This document shows, in pieces, positions 63,022 to 64,000 of a DNA stretch of 64,000 bases. Origin of the DNA: Rhodococcus sp. OK302. Its GTDB lineage: Bacteria; Actinomycetota; Actinomycetes; Mycobacteriales; Mycobacteriaceae. Positions within the stretch are counted from its first letter, which is position 1, and each line of letters opens with the position of its first letter. A model generated the notes under the pieces. The model searched no databases and was not told where the DNA came from. It was given only the letters and a program-made list of their open reading frames with translations. A program made the position numbers and the translations under genes. The DNA lies in contig NZ_NPJZ01000001.1 of NCBI RefSeq assembly GCF_002245895.1, positions 3,570,501-3,634,500 of the forward strand. Direction: 5' to 3'.

Positions 63022-64000
63022 CTAATCCTTCACTGCAGGTTCGGCTTCGCGCGCAGGTGAAGGCGCTTCGAGTGGTGGATCCAGTAGATAGGCGGGGTCG
63101 ATTCCGCGGTCCAGTCGGCCTTCCCGTCGTGCAACGAGGTACCGGTAGCCCAAGACGCAGAAGATCACGATCAGGAGCAAACTCCAGCCGAGAGTGCTCT
63201 TCATGTACTCGGCTGCTCGGCCGAAGGCGGGCCATCGCAGTGACCACCAGTCGTCGAAGGTCATGCAACCGTAGACGGCAAGCCAGGCCGGCCAGTTTCG
63301 CATCACCGAGTTCTTGAGCATCACCGACATGAGGAGCGGGAACAGCATCATCGAGTAGTACATCTGGCCCAGTGACGGCAGCAGGAACGACGCCGTCATG
63401 ATCAAGCCGGTTGTGGTGGTGAGGAAGAACAGTTCGTCGTTGCGGTAGTAGCGGTACAGCAGCCACAGCGATACGAGGACCATGACGGCGAACATCGCTC
63501 GGAGCGACAGGATCAGCCACTCGGGCAGGCCGAAGTAGGCGCCGTTCCCCACGATCGAACTGTTGAAGTAGTCGCGAGATTCCAGCAGATACGGGACGGT
63601 GCGTTCGACAAACGCCATCGGATCGGCAGAAAGCGGTACTGCGACGACGGTGAGGATGAACGGGATTCCGAGTGCGGTGACAAATACCTTCCACTGCCCA
63701 CGGACCAACGGCAGCAACAGAAGTGGGGCCAGTGTGGGCTTGATGGCGAGGGTGATACCGATTGCGGCGCCTGCCCACAGGTCTTTTCGGCGCATCAGGA
63801 ACAGCAGGAATGCCATTTCGCTGAGTAGCACGATGCCGTTGATATTGGTGAAGATCAGAGTGTTGGTGACCGTCTCCGACGTGAACGCAGCCAGAACGAC
63901 GATCGGTGCGGCGATGGAGCTGATCTTCAGATCGAACAGGCGCAGCAGTAGATACAACGCGACCAGGACGGCAACTGCGTTGACACCGATGAAAAGCCAG
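63022..64000 (-). CDS. aftC: AftC-like arabinofuranosyltransferase (GT87/DUF2029), 5' part missing
   Basis: The frame is open to the end of the window, so the start lies to the right. About 326 residues are present, with eight or more membrane helices (for example AAPIVVLAAFTSETV, WLFIGVNAVAVLVALYLL). This is the C-terminal part of a GT-C type polyprenyl-phosphate-dependent glycosyltransferase. The position next to msrB is that of M. tuberculosis AftC (Rv2673), which adds alpha-1,3 arabinofuranose branches to arabinogalactan. The N-terminal catalytic acidic loop is not in the window, so the assignment relies on synteny and topology. Confidence 0.8.
   Translation of the reverse strand, partial: WLFIGVNAVAVLVALYLLLRLFDLKISSIAAPIVVLAAFTSETVTNTLIFTNINGIVLLSEMAFLLFLMRRKDLWAGAAIGITLAIKPTLAPLLLLPLVRGQWKVFVTALGIPFILTVVAVPLSADPMAFVERTVPYLLESRDYFNSSIVGNGAYFGLPEWLILSLRAMFAVMVLVSLWLLYRYYRNDELFFLTTTTGLIMTASFLLPSLGQMYYSMMLFPLLMSVMLKNSVMRNWPAWLAVYGCMTFDDWWSLRWPAFGRAAEYMKSTLGWSLLLIVIFCVLGYRYLVARREGRLDRGIDPAYLLDPPLEAPSPAREAEPAVKD

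Overview
The window is chromosomal DNA of a high-GC mycolic-acid actinomycete, very probably a Rhodococcus of the erythropolis/qingshengii type. This is inferred from protein similarity recalled from memory (SigA, SigB, Dxs and HemE are close to mycobacterial orthologues), from GTG and TTG starts, and from lipid-storage genes typical of rhodococci. There is no rRNA, tRNA, CRISPR array, phage or insertion sequence. Both ends cut a gene: a GNAT/acyl-CoA ligase fusion on the left and an AftC-like arabinosyltransferase on the right.

Most genes follow the order of a conserved block known in Mycobacterium tuberculosis as Rv2673-Rv2710. From left to right these are sigB, a methyltransferase, DUF3099, DUF3039, YihY/BrkB, a helicase, a KhtTU-like K+/H+ antiporter pair, a secreted phosphatase, sigA, ppgK, suhB, cei, DUF4193, DUF3093, dut, DUF3710, a hydrolase, an OB-fold protein, DUF3159, the TrkA pair ceoC/ceoB, an APC permease and a TRAM methyltransferase. 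After an insertion come dxs, then (after a second insertion) an RNase D-like gene and DUF3000, then hemE-hemY-hemQ, msrB and aftC.

The accessory insertions carry most of the novelty. Insertion 1 (26.7-36.0 kb) holds a MarR/DHA2 efflux pair with a clear operator, a SIMPL protein, a complete polyhydroxyalkanoate (PHA) locus (XRE regulator, MaoC hydratase, class I PhaC, phasin, alpha/beta hydrolase) and a glutaminase-STAS-cNMP fusion. Insertion 2 (38.2-50.6 kb) holds a sugar transporter, an SRPBCC protein, a siderophore-binding lipoprotein under a probable IdeR box, a secreted lipase with a divergent TetR regulator, a Tat-exported cholesterol-oxidase-like enzyme, a frameshifted beta-propeller gene with a duplicated 3' tail, and fadA-fadB. 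A wax ester/triacylglycerol synthase (52.0-53.5 kb) sits behind a perfect match to the KstR cholesterol-regulon operator. A molybdenum oxidoreductase and a RibD-like reductase follow hemQ.

The most unusual locus is at 60.6-62.45 kb. It is a tight four-gene unit with a YbaB/EbfC protein, a WXG100-like protein, a CpnT-type N-terminal secretion scaffold that lacks a toxin domain, and a 44-residue zinc-ribbon protein. A 17-bp palindrome precedes it and a long hairpin closes it. It looks like an orphan type VII secretion cargo/chaperone module.
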